From Ilyonectria destructans (taxonomy: Eukaryota; Ascomycota; Sordariomycetes; Hypocreales; Nectriaceae), in contig JAHEWK010000001.1 of NCBI GenBank assembly GCA_020740775.1, positions 4,774,001 through 4,838,000 on the forward strand: a DNA stretch of 64,000 bases, given 5' to 3'. Below, piece after piece: positions 35,813 through 47,738 of the stretch. The translations under genes were made by a program, and so were the position numbers. A model generated the notes under the pieces. The model worked only from the letters and a program-made list of their open reading frames with translations, was not told the origin of the DNA and searched no databases. Every line of letters begins with the position of its first letter. Within the stretch, counting starts at the first letter, position 1.

Positions 35813-37588
35813 TCACTGAGACAGCTTCGAATCTTCCTTCTTCTTCATCATTGCATCCTCCATCATCAGACGCTCTGTAAAACTGCGAGGGGTACCAGAG
35901 AATGGTATGTTAGAAACACTGGCGCGGAAACTGTTTAGATCGCCCTCGTCCATACCGCTCCGTCCGTCTAACCCCCCTACAAACGTATTGAACTGCCCCA
36001 GCGAGGCGGCTTGAGCGTGAACCTCTGGGTTGCGCACCACTGGCATGATGACTGGTCGTCCTTTATATGAACCCAGAGAGCCAGCTTGAAATTTGGCCAT
36101 TGTTGGTGTTGTTGGCGCCGATAGAGGGGAGGGTCTCGCGATGTGAACTGCCGGCGATGTTGCGTATAATGACGGCTTGATCTCCGGAGCATCTTCCACA
36201 TCTTCCTCCTCTTCCTCCTCAACAGGAAGCGGTTTTGGCCGTGGCCTTGGAGGAGCAGACAAACCACCAGCCTCGAAGTGAAACATGTCGTCTTCCTCGG
36301 CGTCGAAATCGTCGTTGTCTGCGTCTTTCGGCCCGCCATGCGAGTTCGCGGTATGGGTGTCAGGCTTCACATCATGAGATTCTTTTGTCGGGGATGGTGA
36401 AGCGGGCACTTGTTTGTTGGTGGACGATTTCGATTTGCCCATGGAGAGGAACTCTTCATCGGAAGAGTCATCATCGTCAACATCCTCTGGCTCTTCGCTG
36501 ACGCTTCCTAATTTCTGTGAGGCTCGAAGTGGTTCGGGGCCGCGAGACTGCATCGGAGGTTCCGGTGCTGCGGGGAGGAAGCTGCTATGCTCGCTCCAAG
36601 GCGATGAAACCATCTCCTCCTGCTCCACAATGATCTCGTCTCGGTTAGGGTTAACAACTGTCCAGACTGTTCCCGAGTCAAGAGGTGCTCTAGAAAGGGC
36701 CCTCAATGCTTCCGACGAGGATATCTTGCGAGGGGGTGGCTGGTCTTCGAACTCGTCGTCTAGCATGGACGCAGAGCGCACAGGTTCGGCTGACGGGGTG
36801 GGTGAGACGGGAGGAGGAGTCATGAAATCAGATGCCTGTGGCGAGGCTGTAGGAAGAACCTCCGCTCCCATGAAGTCGAACCGGACGCGCCTCGGACTTT
36901 GCGAAGGTTTGGACGCGCTGGAAGACCGGCGGAGTGCGCTTCGTGGGGTTTTAACGTCGCTTCGATCTGAAAACACCGACGAGGTTGTGTCATCGGTCGA
37001 CTGACGAACGTGGCGTGGCCGAGTAGGCAACGGAGGAGTTGTTGGCAAGGCGTCCTGCAATGCCTCAAATGCCTGCAAACCTGCTTGCTGATCCATGTCT
37101 ACGCCTTGCCCCTCCGCTTCGATGCCTACGTCAGGCAACAGCAGGGGACGAGGGGGATTGGAGGGACCGGCAACGGCGACAGGGAGAGCCTGCAGTCTGG
37201 GAGAACTGTCAAGCAACGGTAGGTAACTTGGGGTGAACAGACCCCGAAGCTCCTGCTCTCGGTCGCGAGGGCTCCCTGGGGGCTCCGTGGCTCCCGATCC
37301 GGGGGCAGAGACAACAGTCGGCGGAGAGTGGTGGCGTTGGCCCGATCCGGGCCGGGCGAACGTTCGTGAGTCAGCCAGATCGAGGTCGAGACTGAGCGCT
37401 GGAAAATCGAATAAAGACTTGGCAAGGGATTGGCGAACTTGAGAGGCGACGGAGGGAGAGACATCGTGGAGCAGCTCATGGTAGTAGCGCAGGAAGTTGG
37501 CCTCCATGTCGTGGCGATAGGCGTGAACCTTGCGGTCGAGGTCAGCCAGCCTGTGCTGCAGGCTCTCTAGGAGCCTCGCCTCCTCCAT
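35813..37588 (-). CDS. Unrecognised protein with N-terminal coiled coil and long acidic disordered region
   Basis: A single uninterrupted frame gives 591 residues from the ATG at 37588, which has a strong context (GGCGCCATGG). The frame is open 22 codons further upstream but has no earlier ATG. Residues 1-75 (MEEARLLESLQHRLADLDRK, then YRHDMEANFLRYYHELLHDV) look like an alpha-helical coiled-coil region. The rest is Ser/Pro-rich with short basic patches and acidic runs (DDDDSSDEE, VEEEEEEDVEDAPE). The C-terminus ends in a predicted helix (SFTERLMMEDAMMKKKE). Codon use and the long open frame support a real gene, but I recognise no domain and assign no function. The helix plus disordered acidic tail resembles nuclear or cytoskeletal scaffold proteins, which is only a guess. 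Confidence 0.75.
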   Translation of the reverse strand: MEEARLLESLQHRLADLDRKVHAYRHDMEANFLRYYHELLHDVSPSVASQVRQSLAKSLFDFPALSLDLDLADSRTFARPGSGQRHHSPPTVVSAPGSGATEPPGSPRDREQELRGLFTPSYLPLLDSSPRLQALPVAVAGPSNPPRPLLLPDVGIEAEGQGVDMDQQAGLQAFEALQDALPTTPPLPTRPRHVRQSTDDTTSSVFSDRSDVKTPRSALRRSSSASKPSQSPRRVRFDFMGAEVLPTASPQASDFMTPPPVSPTPSAEPVRSASMLDDEFEDQPPPRKISSSEALRALSRAPLDSGTVWTVVNPNRDEIIVEQEEMVSSPWSEHSSFLPAAPEPPMQSRGPEPLRASQKLGSVSEEPEDVDDDDSSDEEFLSMGKSKSSTNKQVPASPSPTKESHDVKPDTHTANSHGGPKDADNDDFDAEEDDMFHFEAGGLSAPPRPRPKPLPVEEEEEEDVEDAPEIKPSLYATSPAVHIARPSPLSAPTTPTMAKFQAGSLGSYKGRPVIMPVVRNPEVHAQAASLGQFNTFVGGLDGRSGMDEGDLNSFRASVSNIPFSGTPRSFTERLMMEDAMMKKKEDSKLSQ

Positions 37589-39786
37589 GGCGCCTAACAG
37601 GTTCCTGCAACCGGAGTGGACAATCGCAACGTTCTCGGTATGCGCATGACGCAAGGCGTGTGGCTTCCGGTTGGGCTCGGGGCTCGGGAGATGTGTGCCA
37701 GAAGTCTGGGGCGACGAGAGTTGTGGAATTGGCTGGCCCGCGTAGGCGAGGAAATCGGATGTGGATGTGGATTTGGTCGTGGATGTGGGACGGGTGGTGG
37801 TGGTGGGTTTTCGATAGCGCTGTGCTTCTGGCTCCGGCCTCTGGATCCAGCAGCCCGGCGGAGGGACTGTGCTGTTGCTAGCGGCGGGCTCAGGGCGCTG
37901 CCTCGACCGACCTGGTGAGGCTATCAGGCGATTGGGGGTTGGGATGTGCCTGCTACGACGTAGCTAACACGCCTGCTAAGCCTCTATCGTACACCGGTCT
38001 GTCCACTGCAGCGAGTGCATCCCACAATGCATCGCAAGTCTCGTGGGCATGCTGACAGACTTTGGCTGGCCGGTTGCGGAGAAGGCTGCAAGGCGAGCGA
38101 GGGGGTGCTCTGCCTACGCGCTGCTCGCTTCGTCATTCGTCATTGGCAAGCCCGTCCATGGTTTCGAAGCATGTGCATGTGCGCCGTCAATTGGATGGCT
38201 AGGAGCTCGTCCGTCATGAGGGCCGATGGCGAACCCCGCGAACCAAGGTTTGCAGGAGCCTCGACAGGGTCGGTCGGATGCTGGCTCCACGGCCACGAGG
38301 ATGATTGTGGGTCTTGGCCCTCTTGGGGCTTGGTGGTCTCGCCCGCTGGCAGCCTCCTCCTCATCCACCTGTCGGCAGCGCGAGAGGGGAATGCCGGTAC
38401 CTGTACGGAGGGCGGGCTGCGTCGTACCTGTTCTCGATAATCGCATCCATGGATCTTTGGTGAAGCGGTTTGTGAACCCGGCTGGTGAGTCATGCACGTG
38501 CAACCTAGCAGCCAAACCAGCTAATTCCCCGGCGAGAGACCCGGCGCGAATGGGCATGATCATTCGCAAGCAGTGTTGCGCAGGCGATGATGATCCCAAA
38601 CCAAACGTTACTGAAGATCACCGCCTCCAGGTCTAGGGTCTGCTAGCTCATGTGCGTCGACTACCCGTACCTTTAGCGAGATCCGGCAGAGGGGTTGAGA
38701 TATCGTGCCAGATCGTTATCGGCGAGTAATTGGTCCGTACGGAACACCTGCTTTGGTATGCCGATATGAAGTTGTCATCCTCAAGATTTGATTACCAAGA
38801 CACCCAGCCACTCAATGCGGATTGCGCCGTGCTGCCCGCATCACTGCTCGGCCTCTTAATCGTCAGCTTGGCGAAGGTGATATGAAGTCACAACTCACAT
38901 GACATGCATACTACGAAGGCTGGAAGTTTGACAACTTCAAATGGCATTAGGACCATCCCCACACAGTATAATCTGTGATCGATCAACTACCCAAGGCAAG
39001 CAATAGCAGTAAACCCTTACTTTTGGAAATAAGAATTGAACTTTAGTACATTACCTAAGTACTAAATAATAAAGATTTGAGGAGCTGATTACCTATTGAT
39101 AAACACCGCCGACGCACTGTATATACTGTAGGCCGGTGCGTACCTATACCATGGGAAGTTGTCAAACTTCCTGCGCCAGCCTTCAGTACATACTTTACTG
39201 GACGTAGCCACGTTCAAATGCCTTTTTGAGTAGATCGCCTTATCCAGCTGAGTAGGCAATTTCCGAGTATTCCCATGTAATGTTTGTCCCCATTGCACCT
39301 TTAAACTCGGTTCTGTTCTGATGGTCCTGGAGCTATTCAAACGCTCGCGAATGAATCCAATGCATTTTGGTCTAAAGGTGATGTAGCGGCCGAAACGTCA
39401 CAACAGAAATGTTTGTTGCATATCGAGCTCAACTTCTTATGCAGAAAAAAGAAAGAAACAATAACATTTTCTTTCCATACATCAATGACTGCGCTTCAGA
39501 TCCAGTTCTCATCTGTAAACGGTTGAGCCTGCGCAGCGGTACTGGGGCCGCACGCGGCAACGTCTTAATGGCCCACACCGCCTTCTATTCTAAGCAATCT
39601 GGGCAGAAATTGTTGTCTCCCAGAGCTCAAGCTGCACCTACCTCCCCACGTCAAGATACCTTCATCACTACCTCAGTTCTCTCAACAAACCTCCACTCCT
39701 CTGACCTACTTTGCCCAAGCGCGTCGCAGTGACGGAAATATTTACACGACCACACTCCCAAGCCAGACTTACCCGCCCGTCGCACC
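37589..39786. other. Gene-free divergent spacer with a foldback element
   Basis: This divergent region lies between the unrecognised minus-strand gene and the CFIm25 gene. The left 1 kb is GC-rich; from about 38760 to 39480 it is AT-richer and contains the inverted-repeat element at 38905-39200. No gene is supported. Confidence 0.55.
38905..39200. mobile_element. Diverged inverted-repeat (foldback, MITE-like) element
   Basis: Two arms pair in opposite orientation: 38922-38938 is the exact complement (17 nt) of 39155-39171; 38915-38923 matches 39176-39184 (9 nt, offset by a few extra bases on the right); 38963-38970 matches 39122-39129 (8 nt). Weaker pairing joins these blocks, so the arms extend over roughly 70-80 bp around a centre of about 150 bp. 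The element is AT-rich and has no open frame. A non-autonomous DNA transposon relic fits, as would a hairpin-RNA locus. I could not define its ends or a target-site duplication. Confidence 0.5.
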
Positions 39787-40630
<844 letters not shown>

Positions 40631-41429
40631 TATAGCCTGGATATGGGATTAAAAATGCAATGGTGTTAGGCGTTGTCGGTGTAGATACGGGCAAGACTTT
40701 TATCTATCTCATTTTGCTTCTCAGCATAGTTCTCATGCAGGTGGGGCTTCTCCCTCACCACCTCCGTCTTCTCTACCTAAATGGTCACCGAACCCCTAGG
40801 TTTAATATGCGGCCTGAACAAGCCATCTATGGTTAACCATGGGTGTTGGGCGAACAAAACCTCCCATTTCTTCCTTACACATAGTCAATATGTGTGGAGT
40901 GATGGTGGGAAGGGTTGTGGAGCATGACTTTTGAAACTGGCGTTGACATGAATAAGTCCATACATTTGCTTGTGGTGCGAGTATGTTGAACTGGACCAAT
41001 TCCACGACGGCATCTGATGGTGGTCAAATTGAAGACAGTGGGGAGATATCAGCCAATCACAGCCCGTACATATCCATTACATTTTGTTTGTTTGCCTTGC
41101 ATCATCAAAGACCATTTTTGGTTCCGTGATTCAAAGCACTAAACCCACGTGGCAATGTAAATCAACTGATCATCTTCCATGGCGTGGTTACTGAATCACC
41201 GGTATTTCTGTCCTGTTGAATTGGATTCCAACTCGTTGAGGTTCAGCTACTATGCACACTTCCGTACGAGTATACGTTGGATCATTTGTTGTATTCGGGT
41301 AGTATATACATGTTTCGCAAACACTCCTAAGCTGTAGCACAGTACATGGTATCCCAAGTCTCATGTCTGACACGCCGAGTTGTCCCGATGAGCTTCTAAT
41401 CGTTCAAACTCCAGGCGGCTGAGGCCCAA
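40631..41429. other. Convergent 3' spacer between CFIm25 and NDUFS6 genes
   Basis: Both genes end here. The stretch is AT-richer than the coding DNA and shows no gene or obvious repeat. Confidence 0.5.
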
Positions 41430-42038
41430 TTATTGCAGAGGGTACGAGGTCTGGGGGAGGGATTCGAGGTGCTTTCGGTGATGCTCGTTGGCCTGATGAA
41501 TCATTAGCTCTAGAACCGAACATGTACGCAACAGGTATAGGGTGTCGTACGTAGGGAATACCACAGTAGTTGCAGGAAGCAATCTCGGCCTTGTCAGTGT
41601 TGATGAAGATCCTGGGGTGTCCACCAGCGCCACCGCCGCCATCACAGGCAACGATGCGGTCGTGAGTCCACCGCACAGGCTGCTTGTGAATCAACTCGAT
41701 AGCCGATTGAGGTTGAGGCTGTTAGGTGGTTAGCCGCGTGTTTTCCTGGGATGGTGTCCCGATCATTGCCGTACCTGGACGCTGAAGTCGGTCTGCTCAA
41801 ACCGAGGACCAGTCATAGCCACAGCACGAGGCTTCTGGCTTCGAGACCAGACGCCCACGCGGTTGGGAGCCTGGTTGGCCTCGACAGACTTGGTCTCATC
41901 GGCAGCGGCGGGGGCCGTCTCGGTCGTGGACTTGGTGACAGCGGCTTCGAGTTGCCGGGCGGAGGTGGTGAAGGCACGCTGTGACAGGCGCGCGTTGCGC
42001 GCAAGGGCGCCAATTGCCCTCAATTGAGACGTGGCCAT
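41430..42038 (-). CDS. NADH dehydrogenase (complex I) zinc subunit NDUFS6, mitochondrial
   Basis: Three exons on the minus strand, 42038-41775, 41718-41551 and 41492-41430, give 164 residues. Introns of 56 and 58 nt (GTACGG...AACAG and GTACGA...ATCAG) are phase 0. The N-terminus is a mitochondrial presequence (LARNARLSQRAFTTSARQL). Conserved parts are GPRFEQTDFSVQPQPQSAIE, IHKQPVRWTHDRIVACDGGG and HPRIFIN, followed by SCNYCGIPY. Without the second splice the frame runs into unrelated sequence; the splice restores the family C-terminus ANEHHRKHLESLPQTSYPL. The zinc ligands are Cys and His (CDGGGGAGGH) and the CNYC pair. Known role: a late-assembling subunit in the peripheral arm of complex I in the matrix. 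It shares a 386-bp divergent promoter with the Mpp6-like gene. Confidence 0.94.
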
Positions 42039-42424
42039 TGCAAATGCGACGGAAACCGGGTGTGCGGATCGATTCGAAGGTGTCGGCTCGTAATGCCAGT
42101 TGAGGGTCGTGAGGCATTCAAGCTGCAGACGTCTGAGCCCGGGGGAGCTGTTTATCCGGACCCGGAATAATTTCTACACCACGCTCATGACGCGCTCGCT
42201 CAAGGAAGTATCGTTAGGAGAAATTACGCCCTCGTCGTCGCCAACTTTCGAATTCCGGGAATACGTTCCGAATATTCAGGCGTCTGGCCTTACACGATTA
42301 TTCACTGCAGGTCGTCTTCTCCAAAACCTTGTTTTATACAACGCGATCTTTGTTACCCGGATCCGGTCCGCCCACGACCACTTCAACCCAAACCGATCGC
42401 ATCGTTTTCGATATCAACTCCACC
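42039..42424. promoter_or_regulatory. Shared divergent promoter of NDUFS6 and the Mpp6-like gene
   Basis: It is 386 bp between two outward-reading start codons and must contain both promoters and leaders. No specific site is identified. The Mpp6-like frame is open for a further 32 codons upstream but has no ATG there. Confidence 0.55.
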
Positions 42425-43293
42425 ATGGCGCCCGAAACACCCAGAGCAGTCTCTTCGAGACTTCTCACCATGAAATTCATGCAAAGGGCAGCTGCTTCAG
42501 CATCATCGACAGGTTCTCCAGACTCGGACACACACTCTGCGAAGAAGCGCAGGCTAGGAGAGTCACCTTCAGAAGGTCGCATCAACCTGAACATTGATCA
42601 GGCAACAATCAAGGCTGCTCTGGATGACCAAGAGGCCAAGCGCCTGGCGGCTCTGGAGAAGCATGTTGGCGCCGACACACATTGGGTTCTCAACAACACG
42701 TGGGCTGGTTCCAAAACCACAAACACTGCGAAGGCACCACTCAATGTCGTCTACGTCGGGTATGGTGACATTGATTCATCTAATGAGTCAGGCGACAATG
42801 AAGACGTGCCAGCGAACGGACGAACATCTACAAGCAACTTTAAGAGCTCTAAAACAAAGGCATGTTAATAACGGAATAATGCAATGTCTTAGAGCGTTGA
42901 CTGACCTTCATACAGCGATCAGTTACTCAAAACCCTGCAGATGAGTCGGATGACTCGAGTGATGCAGACTCGGATGCATCAGATGAGCCCACCCCGGGAC
43001 GCAAGCGAAAGCCATCCAGTGATAGCCCGCACTCTCAGTCCGCGCGAAGTCGCTCACGTTCTAGATCACAACCCCGACAGAGCTTGGAGAGTGCCAAAGC
43101 AAAGGAGTTCCGCGAGAGGAGAAAGAAGAAGGAAGTGAAGCTTAGCAAACTGACTTCCATTTCTTCTGGTGGCGGTAGCCAGTTCTCGCCGTCAAACGCC
43201 AAGTCCATGACATGCTACAAATGCCATCAGACCGGCCACAAAGCTGTAGATTGCCCAACATCGGGCGCTTCGAGGGGGCGATCGAAGAGGTAG
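42425..43293 (+). CDS. Mpp6-like nuclear exosome cofactor with C-terminal CCHC zinc knuckle
   Basis: The start at 42425 has the context CCACCATGG. The N-terminus has RAVSSRLLTMKFMQRAAA, matching the Mpp6/MPHOSPH6 signature (LSSR..xMKFM), and residues about 81-90 (ADTHWVLNNT) match the second Mpp6 motif around HW.L. Exon 2 adds a Ser/Arg/Asp-rich region, a basic helix (FRERRKKKEVKLSKL) and one CCHC knuckle (CYKCHQTGHKAVDC). Two splice solutions keep frame: a GC-AG intron 42860-42915 (AAAG|GCATGT...TACAG, 270 residues) or a GT-AG intron 42864-42922 (GTTAAT...ATCAG, 269 residues). Mpp6 links the Mtr4 helicase and Rrp6 to the nuclear exosome; zinc knuckles of this kind occur in the TRAMP subunits Air1/2. 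Exosome function is inferred from the Mpp6 motifs. Confidence 0.8.
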
Positions 43294-46200
43294 ACGACCC
43301 TAGCTAGGGTACTCAGATTCCTCCCAATATCCCCCCTCTCCATCACAGCAACGAGACGCCAGGTCACCGAGTCTATCAGCACGCCTGTTCCCATTTCCCT
43401 GCCTCAACGTGCTGAGCTTTGGGCAGGATGACTGCTTGGCTTCTTGACCGACCCGCGCACATAGCCCTCGGGTTTAGTGACCAACCAATACATGCTACCT
43501 CCCTTGCGTCGTCACTTGGATGATCCGGCAGAGTTAGGCGGTTAGCATAATAACACACATCGTAGGTGCACATGCGGATCAGATCTCTGCTACATGCTTT
43601 AACGAAGGAACGCCACCACTACGCCCCTGGAGTCGCTTATCGAGATACCATAGAATAGAGATATGCAGTCAAAGTTAGAATGACCGTGGCACTAGTCCTT
43701 ATAATCTGAGCAAGTCATATTTGAGTTCGATAGATGATATTAGCGTCCGCAACTTGTTCCGTGATTTTACCCACCAAGATTGGGCCGACGATGGTGTCCA
43801 CCCTATGACAAAGAACTGTGAATGGAATATTGATTGCATGTAAATTCCGAGTGAAATTGTGCTCATCCCACCGGCCTGCCGAGGGAAGGAAGAAGCGAGT
43901 TCCAACTGTGGCTGGCGAGTGAAGAAGTACGACATGAATCAAGTCCTAGTCGCGGAGAAAGAAGCCAGAGAAGCCACCCGAAGCGGTTGCAACTATTGGC
44001 GCAGCACTACTCCGTATTGAATCATGTGTTCCACCAAGAAGTTCGTAGAGTAGCACACTCGCTTCGTTCCCTGCTACCGCGGTTAGCAACGCAAGGCATG
44101 AACATCGGAAGGGTTCCCGCTCAAATAAAAGGCGCCATTTACTGCCCATTGGAGTCATCAAAGCGGGGATCGTAGCGCGCCGCGAGTCGTGCTCCTCCAT
44201 ACTTGATTCTGTTGTTGCACTGAGGGGGCAGCAATCGGATCATCTCACAATATCTACTCTGTACCTCATTCTCGAGACTCAATGGCATGGGGTTGGACGG
44301 TCTCGACCACGCGTGTCACTTGTCTGTCGAGTTCGACAGCGGCACTAACTTGGGTAGACATGGTTCAAATTCTCCGCAAGGGTCCCGACTGGATAATTCG
44401 GGAATATGGATAAAGTTGCATGCAGTCTTAGGGACTTCACCTCGGCTGCCCATGGATTGGACGCCATGTGAGTCTCGAAGCCGCCCCGGGCCAAGGGGTT
44501 TTGTTCCATGATCCAGCGAGAGTTTCCCAGGCGTAATACTACGTAAGGCCGCGGCATCTCGGCTGGCCACGAGTAAGTCCACTGGGTTGGTAGTTGAAGC
44601 TCGGATCTTGTGATTAAGCGACTGGGGCAGCCTATTACTGTACCAGTGCAAGGGCCAGCATCAGGGACGCACATCCGGGGGCCATTGAAGAAGATATGGG
44701 GAGGAGAACGCGGCAGTGTGAGTGTGCATGGGTCGACCTACACTCGTTCACTCTCGCTTTGATAGAGACCCTTGAGGATAGTGGGCGGCTTCACTGCAAG
44801 GATTGGACATGGCGAAGGTGAAACAGAATTGTCAGCATAGTTTTTGAATCGCAACACAGTAGATGTGGTTCGTGAATTGGTATATAGAGGCGAGGTATAT
44901 ATTGGCACTCGTGATGGCGTCGGATACGGTTCTCCTGTTCTTTCGTCTTCCTATTTTCCCCCCTCTCAGTATGTCCCCATCTCAGCCACGTTGCTGCCGC
45001 CATATTCTGGGATATTTGACCACATAGCTCAACAAGCTTCGCATACCAACCAGCCCCCCTGCTTACTCGAACGTCGGGCGAACAGGCACCAAACAAAGTA
45101 CTGCCGTTGACGCGACACCGGCGATCTCGAATCTTGTGCACCACCAGCGAGACAGAGTCTGGATCCAACCGCTGGAAGTCGCAGGAGTTGACCTGTCAGT
45201 TCCAATCAAGGTACCTGCCTCGTCCTACCTCATCTCGCTCACGGCGACCAACCGTAGCCCTAACAGAAAGAGAGACAGGCCAGCCGCATTAGGTGACATA
45301 CCGACTTGGCCGGGCATCTCGTTTACTACATACAACCCACAGCACCATCAAGTGAGTGCGTCCATTGTTTCCTGTTGCTGTCGTCATTTTGTTTCTTCCT
45401 CGCGTGTGTCCCCTCCAGGCTTCTGGTCTCTTTTGGAGCCGCGGCACGCCGTCCATCTATGGCTGCAACCTGGAATCTGTTCAACCTGATGGCCCTCTCT
45501 ACGCTGCTTCGCACGGATGATGCGAGGGACCGCGGCCGCCGGGGACCCAACGACGGCACATCCGCCTCGCCCAACCCATCGCCGACATATCTAGCTGGGC
45601 TGTCCCTGCCTTGCCGCCCGCAACGTTGCCGCGACTATGCAACAGGGCGGACGCTGGAGTGGCCCTCAAGGCCCTCGCGGCGCTCACCCGCAGCCCCCGC
45701 CGCATCAAAAACGGGCTGGGTTGGCGGCTGGCTCATCCACCACGCGACTTCTCAGGCCGGGAATCGGCTGCCCGCTGCACACCTCTACACACCTCTGCAC
45801 GCGGAGGAAGGCTTGCGAGACGCCACTTTGACGGTGAAGGACCAGAAATGGATCCCTCTCATTCGGGGCCACATGGCCATTGTCACCGTCGCGCAATTTG
45901 CCTGGTGGAAGAAGCAATGCGCCGCTGTCTAATATTACATACCTCACCTGAGGCCCTGGAAGCCGTGGAAGCCGTAAGAGGCTGATGGATGACACCGAGA
46001 GATCACTTCCCAACCAGGCAACGCCATATTCCTCATCTCGTCAGCCCTTGTCGTTTGTCAGACTCCTTTGGCGCTGACCTGGGGACTCTAGCACAATCGC
46101 CTAGCACCTCTGGTTCTGGTGTCAATTGAGGCGACCTTGTGGAGCCCTGCAACGTCGGACCCCTTAGATTGACGCAGAGGCCAGCAGCTGATGGCAGGCG

Positions 46201-47738
46201 GATGAGAACCAGCGACGAACAGCAAAGCAACCATCACTGTTCCCGTGGTTGCCATCGACATCACCGCCACCTCCTTTTATGCCACAGCAAGGACTGACCT
46301 CGTTCCAGCACTCTATCCGGGCATCTAGCTACGCTGACGTGGGCTCTCAGCCCGTCATCTTCGTTGTCGACCCTCCCTCTCGTTCTGGAAGAGCCAGCGG
46401 AAAGCCACTACCTCAGACACAGGTCGAAGACGGCGTCTAGACTGGGACATTTTGGTACGACGTAGCTAAACGCACGGTACCGCACTGGCCCGTACGAAAC
46501 TCACCAGTCCCCGTACCTGCCGAGCTACCCTCCCGTCACGACCGACAGGGCTAATACACGCCCACACGGCCTCCGTACCGAACGATCTGAGTCCTGCGCT
46601 ACCGCATGGTACTTGGCTCGCCACAGGTACTTTGTCCGGACGGACGATCCACTGTGTGCGTGCCCCGAGTCCACCAGCGGGCTTGCCACAGCAGCCCACA
46701 GAAGGTCGCAGAAGGCAGCTGCCCGTCGACTCCGTCATTGTCGCCCCAACAAGGTGCCCGCCTCCCTTGAGTTCCCATCCTGGGTACCCAAGTTCAGGAG
46801 CCCCTGTACTCTCTGTACGCTTCCACGACTCATTCGCCGGCACCCGCTCCATATCTTAAGCCTAGCAAGCCGCGACAACATCGCCCGTACAACTCCCACG
46901 CATCTTGGTTTGGGGTTCGCGGGTCTTCCCTCTTTCCGATTCCGATTGCCTCTCGTCCAAGTTAGATCCTCCGTAGGTTCCCCTTGTCAATGCGCAGCAG
47001 GACGCGGAAGCGCAGCGGCACCCAACGAACTCAAAGCCCCCCCCTCCCGCCTCGTCCAGGCCGTCGGGACATTGGGTACTCGCCCAATAGCGGCTCCACC
47101 GGTGATCGCTCCATCGCACAGACCCTGGCGCGTCCATCACTACTCTTAAGTGGTGGCGCTCTCCACTACCATCCACTGCGCTCCAGTTGCCATCCACTGT
47201 CCTGCCCTGCGCCATCCACTGACCTCAGAGGCTGACAGGCTCTGACAGGCTACAACGGGCCACGACAGGGTTCCAAAGGCTCCCCAGCACCTCGAGCTGG
47301 GCATTGCAGGGCTTGTCGAGCATACCTTCCACGTACTCGTACATACAAAGTACGTCCTCTCGCGCGGCTCAGCTTCAGCACACCCAGTACACGCACAAAA
47401 GCTTCGTAGCCCATCCCGCTGCCATCTTCTTCCCCCACAGCTGCCCTGGCAGCCCACCCGCTCTCCCTTCCCCTCGTACATACCATCCATACCTTCCTTA
47501 CTTCAGGACCCGCACATTCGCCGGGCTCGGATCAGTGTATTTGCGCCAGCCCATCCAACGACGACCTGCCAACATATCTTTGCTTCACAAACGAGCGCCC
47601 CAAGTGCCGTTCTTCCCAATCCGCCAACCATCGCCCGATACGGCCTCTCCGTCGTCAGATTCCGGATCCTCTGTGCCGTGTCGGTGTCGTGACCTAACTG
47701 CTCCTGTTCCTGTTCCTGTTCGTCCCTGCTTTTGCACC
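43294..47738. other. 4.4-kb gene-free spacer upstream of the insulysin gene
   Basis: The right 800 bases (about 46900-47738) are pyrimidine-rich and CA/CT-repetitive on the plus strand and are probably the promoter and leader of the insulysin gene. Elsewhere only overlapping chance frames are seen, the longest at 45306-45932 (208 codons, no domain). TACGTA-type palindromes recur. Confidence 0.5.

Noticed and set aside
45306..45932. 208-codon plus-strand frame upstream of insulysin
   Set aside because: One hydrophobic stretch followed by unrelated Pro/Arg-rich sequence; no domain and no supporting context.
47304..47738. In-frame upstream extension of the insulysin gene
   Set aside because: It contains no ATG and its composition is that of a CT-rich leader, so the start at 47739 was kept.
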